NCBI GenBank assembly: GCA_031415055.1
Contig: JANOQZ010000006.1
Location: 124,001-188,000 of the forward strand
DNA length: 64,000 nt
From: JANMOK01 sp031415055
GTDB taxonomy: Bacteria > Pseudomonadota > Alphaproteobacteria > Rhodobacterales > Rhodobacteraceae
Reading direction: 5' to 3'
Made by a program: the position numbers and the translations under genes. Below, piece after piece: positions 9,018-17,487 of this stretch; within the stretch, counting starts at the first letter, position 1, and every line of letters starts with the position of its first letter. The notes under the pieces are model-generated. The model was not told the origin of the DNA. It searched no databases and saw only the letters and a program-made list of their open reading frames with translations.

Positions 9018-9156
9018 ACTTAAGAAAGACATGTTTTAGCTCGTTGGTGCTATCAACTTAACCCCATTCCCCTAACAATTCAACAACAAAGCCCGCGTTC
9101 TCTTGATCCCAGCCCCGTTCTTCCCTACGTAGTTAACAGCACCAAAGGGCCGCACC

Positions 9157-9507
9157 ATGTTCTCCATCCCCGGCAAACAAGCCGTCTCCATCACCCCGGC
9201 AGCCGCCGCGCAGATCACCAAACTCATGCAATCCGGCCAGAAAACCGGACTGCGCATTGGCGTCAAAAAGGGCGGCTGCGCGGGCATGGAATACACCATG
9301 GAATTCGCCGACAGCATCAACCCGATGGACGAAGTGGTCGAACAAGGCCCCGCCCGCGTGATGATCGCTCCCATGGCGCAAATGTTCCTTTTTGGCACCG
9401 AAATCGACTACCAAGTTTCCTTGCTTGAAAGCGGTTTTCGCTTTAATAACCCCAATGTCACCGAGGCCTGTGGCTGCGGTGAATCGATCAAATTCGCGGG
9501 CATGTGA
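9157..9507 (+). CDS. HesB/IscA/SufA-type iron-sulfur carrier
   Basis: An A-type carrier of 116 residues that receives Fe-S clusters and passes them to apoproteins. The three cysteine ligands are seen in KGGCAGMEY (about residue 41) and the C-terminal ACGCGES (about 106-108). ITPAAAAQITKLM is the usual N-terminal strand-helix of the family. It is close to SufT-like 8442 on the same strand. SufA and IscA cannot be separated from sequence alone. Confidence 0.92.
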   Translation: MFSIPGKQAVSITPAAAAQITKLMQSGQKTGLRIGVKKGGCAGMEYTMEFADSINPMDEVVEQGPARVMIAPMAQMFLFGTEIDYQVSLLESGFRFNNPNVTEACGCGESIKFAGM

Positions 9508-9534
9508 AAACCCGCGCATCGCGGGGACAATGCC

Positions 9535-9915
9535 ATGAGCCGAAGCCTCTTCCTGACTATCGTCGCCATCATCGCCTTGCTGTTTGGCGGCATGATGTTC
9601 CTGTCACCTTCGACGGCGGCGTCAGCTTTCAAAATGACCGGCAACAACGAAACCGCGATTCTATTTCGTGTGCTCGGCGCAACCGTCCTGCCGCTGGCCT
9701 TGCTCAATTTTCTCGTCCGCAATCATCCCGCATCCGCCACGCTCAAGGCGATCCTCTGGACCAACGTCGCCATCCACGTTCTATCGCTTGGCGTCGATAG
9801 TTGGATAGCCGCAACCGGCCAACTGCCGATTGCTGGTGTTGCGCCCGGCATTGCGGCCCATATTTTCATCGCGTTGGGTTCGTTCATCTACATCCAGCGG
9901 ATGGAAACAACCTAG
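9535..9915 (+). CDS. Small four-helix membrane protein
   Basis: A 126-residue protein with about four hydrophobic segments (residues 5-25, 44-62, 72-92, 100-120), basic at the N-terminus and ending EMTT-like after a short polar tail. It starts 28 bp after the IscA-type gene and precedes tpiA by 55 bp, so it may belong to either transcript. It resembles small uncharacterised DUF4345-like membrane proteins only loosely. Function is unknown. Confidence 0.7.
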   Translation: MSRSLFLTIVAIIALLFGGMMFLSPSTAASAFKMTGNNETAILFRVLGATVLPLALLNFLVRNHPASATLKAILWTNVAIHVLSLGVDSWIAATGQLPIAGVAPGIAAHIFIALGSFIYIQRMETT

Positions 9916-9969
9916 CCACCATCCCATAACGAGACCCAAAACCAACACACCAAAATACCGGAGTGACTG

Positions 9970-10722
9970 ATGACGAAACGCCGCAAACTTGTCGCCGGAA
10001 ACTGGAAAATGAACGGCCTTGGCGCGGCATTGGCCGAAGTTGACGCGCTGATTACCGCCCAACAAAGCCCCAATTGCGACGTCGTCATCTGCCCGCCGGC
10101 CACGCTCATCGCGCAATTGAACTGGCGTATCCAGCACAACAAAAGCACCTTAAAAATCGGCGGCCAGGACTGCCACACAAAAATTTTCGGCGCTCACACC
10201 GGTGACATTTCCGCCGCCATGCTGAAAGACGCTGGGGCAACCCATGTCATCCTTGGCCATTCCGAACGCCGCGCCGATCATGGCGAAACCGATGCCCTCA
10301 TCCGTTCCAAAGCGCAAACCGCCCTTGCCACCGGCCTCATCGTCATCATTTGCGTCGGCGAAAGCGAGGCTCAAAGGGACAGTGGCGAGACTCTAAATGT
10401 CGTCGGCGCACAACTTGCCGGTTCTATGCCAGATCAAGCAAATGCCGCCAACACGATCATCGCCTACGAACCGGTTTGGGCTATCGGCACCGGTCGCACA
10501 CCAACTTTTAACGAAATCGCCGAAGTGCATGATTTTCTTCGCGGAAAACTAATCGCCCGCTTCAGCGACGGCGATAAGTTCCGCATCCTCTACGGCGGCT
10601 CGGTCAAACCCAACAACGCCGCCGAAATCTTTGCCGTCTCAAACGTAGACGGCGGCCTCGTCGGCGGCGCTTCGCTGAAAGCCGCCGACTTCGGTCCTAT
10701 AATCGCGGCGGCCAGCGCTTAA
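9970..10722 (+). CDS. tpiA: Triosephosphate isomerase
   Basis: Interconverts dihydroxyacetone phosphate and glyceraldehyde 3-phosphate in glycolysis and gluconeogenesis. The 250-residue length is standard. RKLVAGNWKMNG carries the substrate-binding Asn and Lys, HVILGHSERR the catalytic His, IAYEPVWAIGTG the catalytic Glu with the mobile loop, and LYGGSVKPNN the phosphate-binding loop. GGAG precedes the ATG. Confidence 0.97.
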   Translation: MTKRRKLVAGNWKMNGLGAALAEVDALITAQQSPNCDVVICPPATLIAQLNWRIQHNKSTLKIGGQDCHTKIFGAHTGDISAAMLKDAGATHVILGHSERRADHGETDALIRSKAQTALATGLIVIICVGESEAQRDSGETLNVVGAQLAGSMPDQANAANTIIAYEPVWAIGTGRTPTFNEIAEVHDFLRGKLIARFSDGDKFRILYGGSVKPNNAAEIFAVSNVDGGLVGGASLKAADFGPIIAAASA

Positions 10723-10723
10723 G

Positions 10724-11857
10724 TTACGCCGCTTCCTTCAGCCGCTTCATCGGCCCAATCCCATAGTGCAGCGCCAATCGACTCAAGGCGATCCGCAGCA
10801 CAACCTTGCCTGACCTTGCCGACCAGTTCAGCCGTTTCTCCGCCGTTTCCAGCCCTTCCAGAAAGCAGCAGCAGCGAAACGCCACATCGGCCAAACCCGG
10901 CCCAAGTTCGGCCAAAGCAGCGGCAACCCGGTTGCGGGCAGCAGATGGTCGGTCGTCAATGTCGCAAGGTTCATAACTTTGCCGCACCGAAGCGGTTAAA
11001 AACCGGTCCCAATTCTGCGTGATCCGTGGCCCCAATTGCGCCACTTCAAAATCCTCGCGCAGCCTTTCGCCCGCGTGAATCATTTCCGCCGACAGAAACG
11101 GCGACCCATCCAATCCCTTCTTCCGACCCAAGGCGGTGACCGGGCTTTCCGCCATATTTACCGCGACTTTTTGCGGACGCGAACCATCATCGGGCATCAC
11201 CCAGCGTTCGCCCATATCCTGGTGTTGACCGGCAAAAGGCCGCGCTTCTTCGGCGAAACCTTCGCTGGCACGTTTGGCCACCACCTCTTGCGCCAAAATG
11301 CGTTTCAACGCCGCGCGACCGGCTGCGGTAATCAGATATTTGCCAACTTTTCCGGCGCGATGCCCGGCAATCCAATCTTTCAAGGCAAATGCATGCGCAA
11401 CATCGCGGGCAACAACCGCAATGCGGCTCAAGTTCTTATCGGCAGATTCTCGAAAAACAACTGCCTGCTCCACACCCGGAGCAACGGCCAGAAATGCACC
11501 AGTTTCACACAGGCGACGCAAAATACGCTTGGCTTCATTTACAATTCGCGGGTTCTCATCCGTTGGACGAACATGATGTTCAGATAGCATTGGGGGGGGC
11601 TCCTGAAATGTGTGGCCTCCCTCTGGTTTGGAAATGTAGGCACTCTCAATACGTCGCAACGCTTCCTCGACAAGCGGATCGTCCCGCTTAACCTCTTGTC
11701 GGCGAATTTGTCGCAAAACGGTCGAAGCATGGATGCCGTTGGAACGGGCCAAAGCCCGCAGCGGCACACCTGCCATCGTGTGGTCCAAATAGATACGCGT
11801 GGAATCCGGTATCCAATCCGGCAATCCTTTGGAGTAATTTACGCTAACCAGTTGCAT
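10724..11857 (-). CDS. Helix-turn-helix protein with C-terminal DUF6456 domain
   Basis: An N-terminal helix-turn-helix (LRALARSNGIHASTVLRQIRR, about residues 30-50 from ATG 11857) is followed by a linker and a C-terminal domain (KRLNWSARSGKVVLRIALSR) that I recognise as DUF6456, found in Rhodobacterales and related groups. It is probably a DNA-binding regulator. The frame stays open to a GTG at 11893; ATG 11857 better matches homologues, but neither start has a good ribosome site. It is divergent from the DUF6477 gene, and its end lies 1 bp from tpiA. Confidence 0.8.
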   Translation of the reverse strand: MQLVSVNYSKGLPDWIPDSTRIYLDHTMAGVPLRALARSNGIHASTVLRQIRRQEVKRDDPLVEEALRRIESAYISKPEGGHTFQEPPPMLSEHHVRPTDENPRIVNEAKRILRRLCETGAFLAVAPGVEQAVVFRESADKNLSRIAVVARDVAHAFALKDWIAGHRAGKVGKYLITAAGRAALKRILAQEVVAKRASEGFAEEARPFAGQHQDMGERWVMPDDGSRPQKVAVNMAESPVTALGRKKGLDGSPFLSAEMIHAGERLREDFEVAQLGPRITQNWDRFLTASVRQSYEPCDIDDRPSAARNRVAAALAELGPGLADVAFRCCCFLEGLETAEKRLNWSARSGKVVLRIALSRLALHYGIGPMKRLKEAA

Positions 11858-11901
11858 CAAAGGGGGCTTTCCAAAGCGAAGGGTGGCGAGCACGAAGATG
11901 A

Positions 11902-11958
11902 TTAAGATTAAGAGAAAATCTACCTAAAGTTGTATTATGAACAAACCATTAATCTTAA
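11902..11958. promoter_or_regulatory. Long-spaced inverted repeat between divergent genes
   Basis: TTAAGATTAA (11902-11911) and TTAATCTTAA (11949-11958) are perfect inverted copies 37 bp apart, in the A/T-rich gap between the DUF6456 and DUF6477 genes. They may bind a regulator, perhaps the DUF6456 protein itself. TTAA-N7-TTAA spacing for CtrA is not met. Confidence 0.45.
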
Positions 11959-12042
11959 AGGTGCGAACGCTGCTCAAATGTTTACGCAACACCGCAAAAA
12001 CTAGCGTCAGTTTGGCTTCCTGAACTTAGGGAAGCGAAAACA

Positions 12043-12342
12043 ATGAATTTGCACGAACATTTGCTCAATTTGCGCCGACCCAAATCGCTGGTCAGCGCCG
12101 CATTGCACGCAGCGGCTCTGCCACGACATCGCAGCCTGCAACAAGCGCTCGGTCGCGCTGGATTTACCCTGCAAACATCGTCGCAAACCCTGGCTGCCGA
12201 AGAACAATCCCTCAATGATCGCCGTATGTTAGGCGATGCTTCTTACCCGACTGCCAAACACGTCATGGTTCTGGCCGCGCTCATCCGCCAAGCTGGCTTC
12301 AAGCAAACGCATCCTTCATCGAATCTTTGCGTTGCCGCATGA
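12043..12342 (+). CDS. DUF6477-family small protein
   Basis: A 99-residue basic protein with RRPKSLVSAALHAA near the N-terminus and AAEEQSLNDRRMLGDASY plus a following helix (TAKHVMVLAALIRQA) in the middle. I recognise these features as the Rhodobacterales DUF6477 family; function is unknown. GGGAAG precedes the ATG at about 10 bp. The 3' end overlaps the convergent mttB-like gene by 44 bp. Pairing with the divergent DUF6456 gene suggests a shared role. Confidence 0.72.
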   Translation: MNLHEHLLNLRRPKSLVSAALHAAALPRHRSLQQALGRAGFTLQTSSQTLAAEEQSLNDRRMLGDASYPTAKHVMVLAALIRQAGFKQTHPSSNLCVAA

Positions 12343-13843
12343 ACGCCTGCAAAGCCTCGTCAATGCCGGGGTCAATTTCAGGCTGCTGATATTCCGCCAA
12401 AGTCCGTCGCATCCGGGCATTGGCCAATGTCATCGTGTCCCGACTGCCCTCGTCGGACCACGTTTCGAACGGTTTGTAATCCAGCACATTGGTCCGCCAA
12501 AACGCGTCCTTAAAGTTCGCTTGGGTATGCTCGCAGCCCAGATAATGCCCGCCCGGGCCAACTTCCCGAATCGCCGCCATTGCCTGGCCATTCTCGGAAA
12601 TGTCCACACCCTCGGCAATCGAATGCAAAATCCCCAACTGGTCGGCGTCCATGACGAATTTCTCCATCGACGACACCAGCCCACCCTCTAGCCAACCGCA
12701 GGCGTGCAGCATGAAATTCACCCCGCCCAGCAAAGCAGCTTGCAAAGTGTTCGCCGATTCGTAAGCCGCCTGCGCATCCGGCAATTTCGAGGCACACAAC
12801 CCCCCGCCAGATCGGAACGGCAGGTTCATCCGCCGCGCCAACTGCCCGGCACCCCAGAGAATCTTCGACGCTTCCGGCGTGCCAAAGGTCGGTGCCCCCG
12901 AATTCATGTCAATCGAGGTCACAAACGCGCCAAAAATTACCGGCGCCCCGGCCCTTACCAACTGCGAATAAGCAATCCCCGCCATTGCCTCGGCCAACAC
13001 TTGCGTCAATGTCCCGGCCACCGTCACCGGTGCCATCGCGCCACCCACAATAAACGGCGACAGGATAATCGCCTGATTGTTCTTCGCATAAACCTCCAGC
13101 GACCCCATCATGATGCCGTCAAACACCAGCGGCGAATTGACGTTGATCAGGCTGGTCATCACCGTGTTGTCGGTTGCAAACTGCTCCCCGAACAATATCT
13201 TGCACATATCCACCGAATCCTGCGCCCGAGACGCCTCCGTCACCGACCCCATGAACGGCTTGTCGCTCAACGTCATATGCGAATACAGCATGTCCAAATG
13301 CCGCTTGTTCACCGCAATATCGGTCGGCTCACACACCGTGCCGCCGGAATGATGCAACCATTTTGACGCATAGCCCAGCTTCACCAGATTGCGGAAATCG
13401 GCGATAGTCGCATAACGACGCCCACCTTCCAGATCACGAATGAACGGCGGACCGTAAACAGGGGCCAGCACTAGCGACTTGCCGCCCACCACCACATTGC
13501 GCTCAGGGTTGCGCGCGTGCTGCGTATAAACTGATGGAGCGGTCGCACATAATTTCCGCGCCAGGCCACGCGGAATATGCACCCGCTCGCCCTTCACATC
13601 CGCGCCAGCATCCCGCCACAAGGCCAGCGCCCCCGGATTATCAACAAACTTGACACCAATTTCTTCCAAAACCGTATCGGCATTCCACTCGATAATTTCC
13701 AACGCCTCGGCATTCAAAATCTCGAAATTGGGAATCTTCCGCTCAATATACCGGGTAAATTCATGCTGCGGCGCCGTCCGCTCCGCCCGCCGTGCCGCGC
13801 CACCGCCGCCTCGTGCCCTTCGCGGGCTTTCCATTTCGGTCAT
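12299..13843 (-). CDS. MttB-family corrinoid methyltransferase (non-pyrrolysine)
   Basis: A 514-residue trimethylamine methyltransferase (MttB) family protein of the kind common in marine alphaproteobacteria. The methanogen enzyme reads through an amber codon as pyrrolysine; this frame has no internal stop, so it belongs to the non-pyrrolysine group, whose characterised members demethylate glycine betaine and similar quaternary amines. The N-terminus has a Gly/Arg-rich segment (residues 7-20). GGAGG precedes the start. No corrinoid protein gene is adjacent. The substrate is an inference. Confidence 0.85.
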   Translation of the reverse strand: MTEMESPRRARGGGGAARRAERTAPQHEFTRYIERKIPNFEILNAEALEIIEWNADTVLEEIGVKFVDNPGALALWRDAGADVKGERVHIPRGLARKLCATAPSVYTQHARNPERNVVVGGKSLVLAPVYGPPFIRDLEGGRRYATIADFRNLVKLGYASKWLHHSGGTVCEPTDIAVNKRHLDMLYSHMTLSDKPFMGSVTEASRAQDSVDMCKILFGEQFATDNTVMTSLINVNSPLVFDGIMMGSLEVYAKNNQAIILSPFIVGGAMAPVTVAGTLTQVLAEAMAGIAYSQLVRAGAPVIFGAFVTSIDMNSGAPTFGTPEASKILWGAGQLARRMNLPFRSGGGLCASKLPDAQAAYESANTLQAALLGGVNFMLHACGWLEGGLVSSMEKFVMDADQLGILHSIAEGVDISENGQAMAAIREVGPGGHYLGCEHTQANFKDAFWRTNVLDYKPFETWSDEGSRDTMTLANARMRRTLAEYQQPEIDPGIDEALQAFMRQRKDSMKDAFA

Positions 13844-14007
13844 GCGAATTCCTCCAGCTATCCTGTCCTTCGCTCTTAGCTTTCTGTCCCTTAGTTCAAA
13901 GTCCCGATTGCGTCAGGTCACAGGCGAAAGCGACATCGCCTTGTTATCGGCCCAAATACTCATTGCCACCCTTGCACCTTTGCACCCCCTGAATTACCGA
14001 AAGCGCC

Positions 14008-15564
14008 ATGTCCCAGCACCAACGCCTTCTGATCATCGATTTCGGCTCCCAAGTCACCCAACTCATCGCCCGTCGCCTGCGCGAGTTGAACGTCTATTGC
14101 GAAATCCACCCGTTCAACAAAGTCACCGACGCCTTCCTGCGCGATTTCGCCCCGAAAGCCATCATCCTCTCCGGCGGCCCTGCATCGGTTTTCACCGACG
14201 GCGCACCCATGCCCCCCGCCACCATCTTCGCTCTCGGCGTCCCCATCCTTGGCATCTGCTACGGCCAACAAGTGATGATGCACTTGCTCGGCGGCAAAGT
14301 CGAACGCGGCCACGGCACCGCCGAATTCGGTCGCGCTTTCGTCACCCCCACACCGGAAAAATCACCGCTCCTGCAAGGCTGGTTCGCAAACCAAACCGAA
14401 CAAGTCTGGATGTCGCACGGCGATCATGTTTCCAAACTCGCCCCCGGCTTCCAAGTCTACGGCACTTCCCCCAACGCCCCATTCGCCATCACCGCCGACC
14501 CATCGCGCAACTTCTTTGCCGTCCAGTTCCACCCCGAAGTGCACCACACCCCCAACGGTGCCCAGCTCTACAAAAACTTCGTCCAACTCGCAGGCTTCAC
14601 CGGCGACTGGACCATGGGCACTTACCGCGAGCAAGCCATCGCCGCGATCCGCCAGCAGGTCGGCAGTGAAAAAGTCATCTGCGGCCTCTCTGGCGGCGTC
14701 GACTCATCCGTCGCCGCCATCCTGATCCACGAAGCCATCGGCGACCAACTCACCTGCGTTTTCGTCGATCACGGTCTGCTCCGCCAAGGCGAGGCCGCCG
14801 AAGTCACCACCATGTTCCGCGACGCCTACAACATCCCGCTGATCCACGCCGACGAATCCAAACTGTTCCTGTCCAACCTCGACGGCGTTTCCGACCCAGA
14901 AACCAAACGCAAAATCATCGGCAAACTGTTCATCGACGTGTTCGACAAACACGCCAAATCTATCGGTGGCGCAAAATTCCTCGCCCAAGGCACGCTCTAT
15001 CCCGACGTGATCGAATCCGTCAGCGTCTCCGGCGGCCCCTCGGTCACCATCAAGAGCCACCACAATGTCGGCGGCCTGCCGGAAAAGATGGGCCTGAAAC
15101 TCGTCGAACCTTTGCGCGAGCTGTTCAAAGACGAAGTCCGCGCCTTGGGACGCGAACTCGGCCTGCCCGCCGCCTTCGTTGGCCGCCACCCCTTCCCCGG
15201 CCCCGGCCTCGCCATCCGCTGCCCCGGCGAGATCACCCGCGAGAAACTGGACATCCTCCGCAAGGCCGATGCCGTCTACATCGACCAGATCCGCAAACAC
15301 GGCCTTTATGACGACATCTGGCAAGCCTTCGTCGCCATCCTGCCGGTGCGCACCGTCGGCGTCATGGGCGACGGCCGCACCTACGACTTCGCCTGCACCC
15401 TGCGCGCCGTCACCAGCGTTGACGGCATGACCGCCGACTACTACCCCTTCACCCACGAGTTCCTAGGCGAGACTGCAACACGGATCATCAACGAAGTGCC
15501 GGGGATAAATCGGGTGACCTATGACATCACCAGCAAGCCGCCGGGGACGATTGAGTGGGAGTGA
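14008..15564 (+). CDS. guaA: GMP synthase (glutamine-hydrolysing)
   Basis: Converts XMP to GMP. The 518 residues comprise a glutamine amidotransferase (LGICYGQQVM, nucleophile Cys84; FHPEVHHT with the triad His), an ATP pyrophosphatase (GLSGGVDSSVAA) and the dimerisation domain ending KPPGTIEWE. The last 35 codons use different synonymous codons (CTA, ACA, CGG, ATA) from the C-ending rest of the gene. A second copy of this tail lies at 16558-16695, so the 3' end has probably been replaced by recombination. The protein itself appears complete. Confidence 0.97.
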   Translation: MSQHQRLLIIDFGSQVTQLIARRLRELNVYCEIHPFNKVTDAFLRDFAPKAIILSGGPASVFTDGAPMPPATIFALGVPILGICYGQQVMMHLLGGKVERGHGTAEFGRAFVTPTPEKSPLLQGWFANQTEQVWMSHGDHVSKLAPGFQVYGTSPNAPFAITADPSRNFFAVQFHPEVHHTPNGAQLYKNFVQLAGFTGDWTMGTYREQAIAAIRQQVGSEKVICGLSGGVDSSVAAILIHEAIGDQLTCVFVDHGLLRQGEAAEVTTMFRDAYNIPLIHADESKLFLSNLDGVSDPETKRKIIGKLFIDVFDKHAKSIGGAKFLAQGTLYPDVIESVSVSGGPSVTIKSHHNVGGLPEKMGLKLVEPLRELFKDEVRALGRELGLPAAFVGRHPFPGPGLAIRCPGEITREKLDILRKADAVYIDQIRKHGLYDDIWQAFVAILPVRTVGVMGDGRTYDFACTLRAVTSVDGMTADYYPFTHEFLGETATRIINEVPGINRVTYDITSKPPGTIEWE

Positions 15565-15565
15565 G
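15541..15565 (+). repeat. 25-bp direct repeat, left copy, at guaA 3' end
   Basis: This copy covers the last codons and stop of guaA plus one base and is identical to 16672-16696; the identity ends exactly at both sides. Exact identity within otherwise 79%-identical tails, reaching past the stop codon, suggests a recombination core (attL-like). Confidence 0.75.
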
Positions 15566-15592
15566 GGCGATGACGGCGGTGAGCAGGGTTCT

Positions 15593-16558
15593 ATGAGCGA
15601 GCGGCGCGTTCTATACCTCGACCAAAACAAGTGGATCGAACTGTCGCGCTGCGTGGCCGAACCACAAAGCCATCAGAAAATGCACTCCACACTCGAATAT
15701 CTTGAAGCTGGCGTTCGGCAAAACCGCTTGGTGTTGCCCTTGACGTTTGCAAACATTTACGAAACGCAAAAGATCAACAATCCAAAACAAAGAACGCTTC
15801 TGGCTGGCGTTCAGGCAACATTGAGCCAAGGATGGGTCATTCGAAGTCGGCGGCACATGATACGCACGCAAATTTCCGACTATTTGTCGACTGCATTCGC
15901 ACTTGCGGTGCCAACGAGACCGGTTGAATGGTTCCTCTCAAGGTTCTTTTTTGATGCCGCGGCCGAATATAGCCCCACAATTTTTGGTTTCGAAATACCC
16001 GCCAGACTGCTCGCCCGTATTCGCGCCGATCCTGCACGCGCGCTATTTAGTTACATGACTGATATTCCAGAAGAAACTCGGAAGGAAAGCGTTCAAAAGT
16101 ATAGCGACTCGTCTCTTGAATCGATTGGACGTATGGAAAGACGCCGGGAAATCTGGCGCGATCAATCGATTGCAGTTCGGAAGCGAGCCTACAGCGCTCT
16201 GCTTCTTATCGAGCACATCGACTTCGTATTTGAAATCGCACAGGAACTTGGCCTTCAGGTCACCAATATTACTGAACTGGGCAGGTCGCGCGCAAAAGCA
16301 ATTATTACCGATGTTCCCGCTTTGAACATCGAATGCAATTTGGCCACAAAAGTCGAATATGAAGATCGGGGAATCGATGAAAATGATCTGCGTGATGTCG
16401 ACTCATTTGCCACAGTCATGCCTTACGCAGATTTGATGGTCGCTGAAAAGGCCTTCGTTGACCGCGCTCGGCAAGCAAGGTTACATTTGTTCTACGAAAC
16501 ACGTTTATCAACTTCGCTTGCGGACTGCGTTGTCGATCTTGACAACCCATTACTTTAA
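15593..16558 (+). CDS. PIN-like domain protein of unknown function (cargo at guaA)
   Basis: A 321-residue protein starting MSERRVLYLDQNKWIEL. The opening strand with Asp (YLDQN), a conserved Glu in ANIYETQKIN and an Asp in the C-terminal YADLMVAEKAF resemble the acidic sites of PIN-fold nucleases, but the match is by eye. Its codons are far more A/T-rich and mixed than those of guaA, a sign of transfer. It starts 28 bp after guaA, and its stop overlaps the start of the second guaA tail (TAATG). A toxin or defence nuclease is possible; function is unproven. Confidence 0.65.
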   Translation: MSERRVLYLDQNKWIELSRCVAEPQSHQKMHSTLEYLEAGVRQNRLVLPLTFANIYETQKINNPKQRTLLAGVQATLSQGWVIRSRRHMIRTQISDYLSTAFALAVPTRPVEWFLSRFFFDAAAEYSPTIFGFEIPARLLARIRADPARALFSYMTDIPEETRKESVQKYSDSSLESIGRMERRREIWRDQSIAVRKRAYSALLLIEHIDFVFEIAQELGLQVTNITELGRSRAKAIITDVPALNIECNLATKVEYEDRGIDENDLRDVDSFATVMPYADLMVAEKAFVDRARQARLHLFYETRLSTSLADCVVDLDNPLL

Positions 16559-16695
16559 TGAATTTTGGCGTGAGTTTCTTCACCCACACCTTCCTCGGCG
16601 AAACCGCCACCCGCATAATTAACGAAGTCCCCGGCATCAACCGCGTCACCCACGACATCACCTCGAAACCACCGGGGACGATTGAGTGGGAGTGA
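16558..16695 (+). pseudogene. Second copy of the guaA 3' end (displaced tail)
   Basis: From about 16576 the frame reads FFTHTFLGETATRIINEVPG and continues to the same KPPGTIEWE stop as guaA. Thirty-six of 38 residues match the functional gene, while 25 of 117 bases differ, mostly at silent positions. Its C-ending codons resemble the body of guaA more than the tail now joined to guaA does, so it is probably the native tail displaced by the insertion. An ATG at 16558 keeps the 45-codon frame open, but it lacks every functional domain. Confidence 0.88.
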
Positions 16696-16696
16696 G
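16672..16696 (+). repeat. 25-bp direct repeat, right copy
   Basis: Identical to 15541-15565. Together they bracket the PIN-like gene and most of the second guaA tail, with 1106 bp between the repeats and no recombinase gene between them. Confidence 0.75.
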
Positions 16697-16707
16697 AGGG
16701 CAACCGC

Positions 16708-17349
16708 CTACCGTTCAAACGTGACGTGTATCGTCCCACTCTCTGCCGTTTCCGCCGTGACCCTATATACTGCTTCTAAACCGCGCAGATCATCCCACAG
16801 GCGTATGCCGCGGCCAAGCAGAATCGGTGTGATCGCAACATGAAATCGATCGACAAGGCCTGCCTTGAGGAAATCGCGCACGACGCTAGGGCCACCGCCA
16901 ACCTGCACATCTTTGCCGTTCGCCACACTAACGGCCTGCTGAAGCGCCTCAGCAGGAGTGGCCTTCAGGAATCGGAATGTTGTCCCACCGGCCATCTCTA
17001 AGCTGGGCCGCGGTTTGTGCGTCAGCACGAACACCGGACACCGAAACGGCGGCTCTTCGCCCCACCAGCCACGCCAGTTCCGATCGTCGGGAAAGTTGTG
17101 CAGTCCAAACATGCCTGCGCCCATGATCTCGGCACCCACACCCTCAAAGTACGCCTTCGCATGGTCGTCGTCGACACCTGTAGTCCCTGCTCCCGTGGTA
17201 TCCTTGAGCACGCGCTCACGAAACGTTCGTGTCGCAGCATATGCGCCGACGAGACGCGGCCAATCCTTGCCGAACGGCACTTCGGGCGTCTGGTCCGTCG
17301 TTGTCGTAAAACCATCCAGTGAGACCATGAGATCGACGCGAACTACCAT
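16708..17349 (-). CDS. Dihydrofolate reductase/RibD C-terminal family protein
   Basis: A 213-residue protein of the RibD_C fold. It shows the N-terminal VDLMVSLDGF strand-turn, a central GAGMFG loop and VQVGGGPSVVRDFLKAGLVD with the nucleotide-binding glycines, ending in the LLGRGIRLW strand. Members are NADPH-dependent reductases that are often uncharacterised and often linked to small stress operons. It is divergent from an ArsR/SRPBCC pair and could share the operator region at 17405. Substrate is unknown. Confidence 0.85.
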   Translation of the reverse strand: MVVRVDLMVSLDGFTTTTDQTPEVPFGKDWPRLVGAYAATRTFRERVLKDTTGAGTTGVDDDHAKAYFEGVGAEIMGAGMFGLHNFPDDRNWRGWWGEEPPFRCPVFVLTHKPRPSLEMAGGTTFRFLKATPAEALQQAVSVANGKDVQVGGGPSVVRDFLKAGLVDRFHVAITPILLGRGIRLWDDLRGLEAVYRVTAETAESGTIHVTFER

Positions 17350-17404
17350 TGGAGTCCTCCCTTTAAGTCGTTGCAGAACCGCCGAAATATGTGGACTCTA
17401 TACT

Positions 17405-17452
17405 AAGGCAACTACCTTATAACCAAAGACTTGACACTAAGGCAAGTGCCTT
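17405..17452. promoter_or_regulatory. Two tandem ArsR-type operator candidates
   Basis: Between the divergent reductase and ArsR genes, CTAAGGCAACTACCTTAT (17403-17420) and CTAAGGCAAGTGCCTTTT (17437-17454) are near-identical sites 34 bp apart. The second contains the perfect palindrome AAGGCA-AG-TGCCTT. Position and symmetry fit autoregulation by the ArsR protein. Confidence 0.6.
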
Positions 17453-17487
17453 TTTATCCTTGACCAGCGCCACCGACTGTTTTACTC

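Noticed and set aside
11902..11958. CtrA binding sites (TTAA-N7-TTAA)
   Set aside because: TTAA pairs occur but with 2-bp, not 7-bp, spacing.
12299..13843. Pyrrolysine-encoding amber codon in mttB
   Set aside because: The frame has no internal TAG and is complete at the usual length.
15565..16672. Integrase or excisionase gene in the guaA insertion
   Set aside because: All frames were read; only the PIN-like gene and the guaA tail are present.
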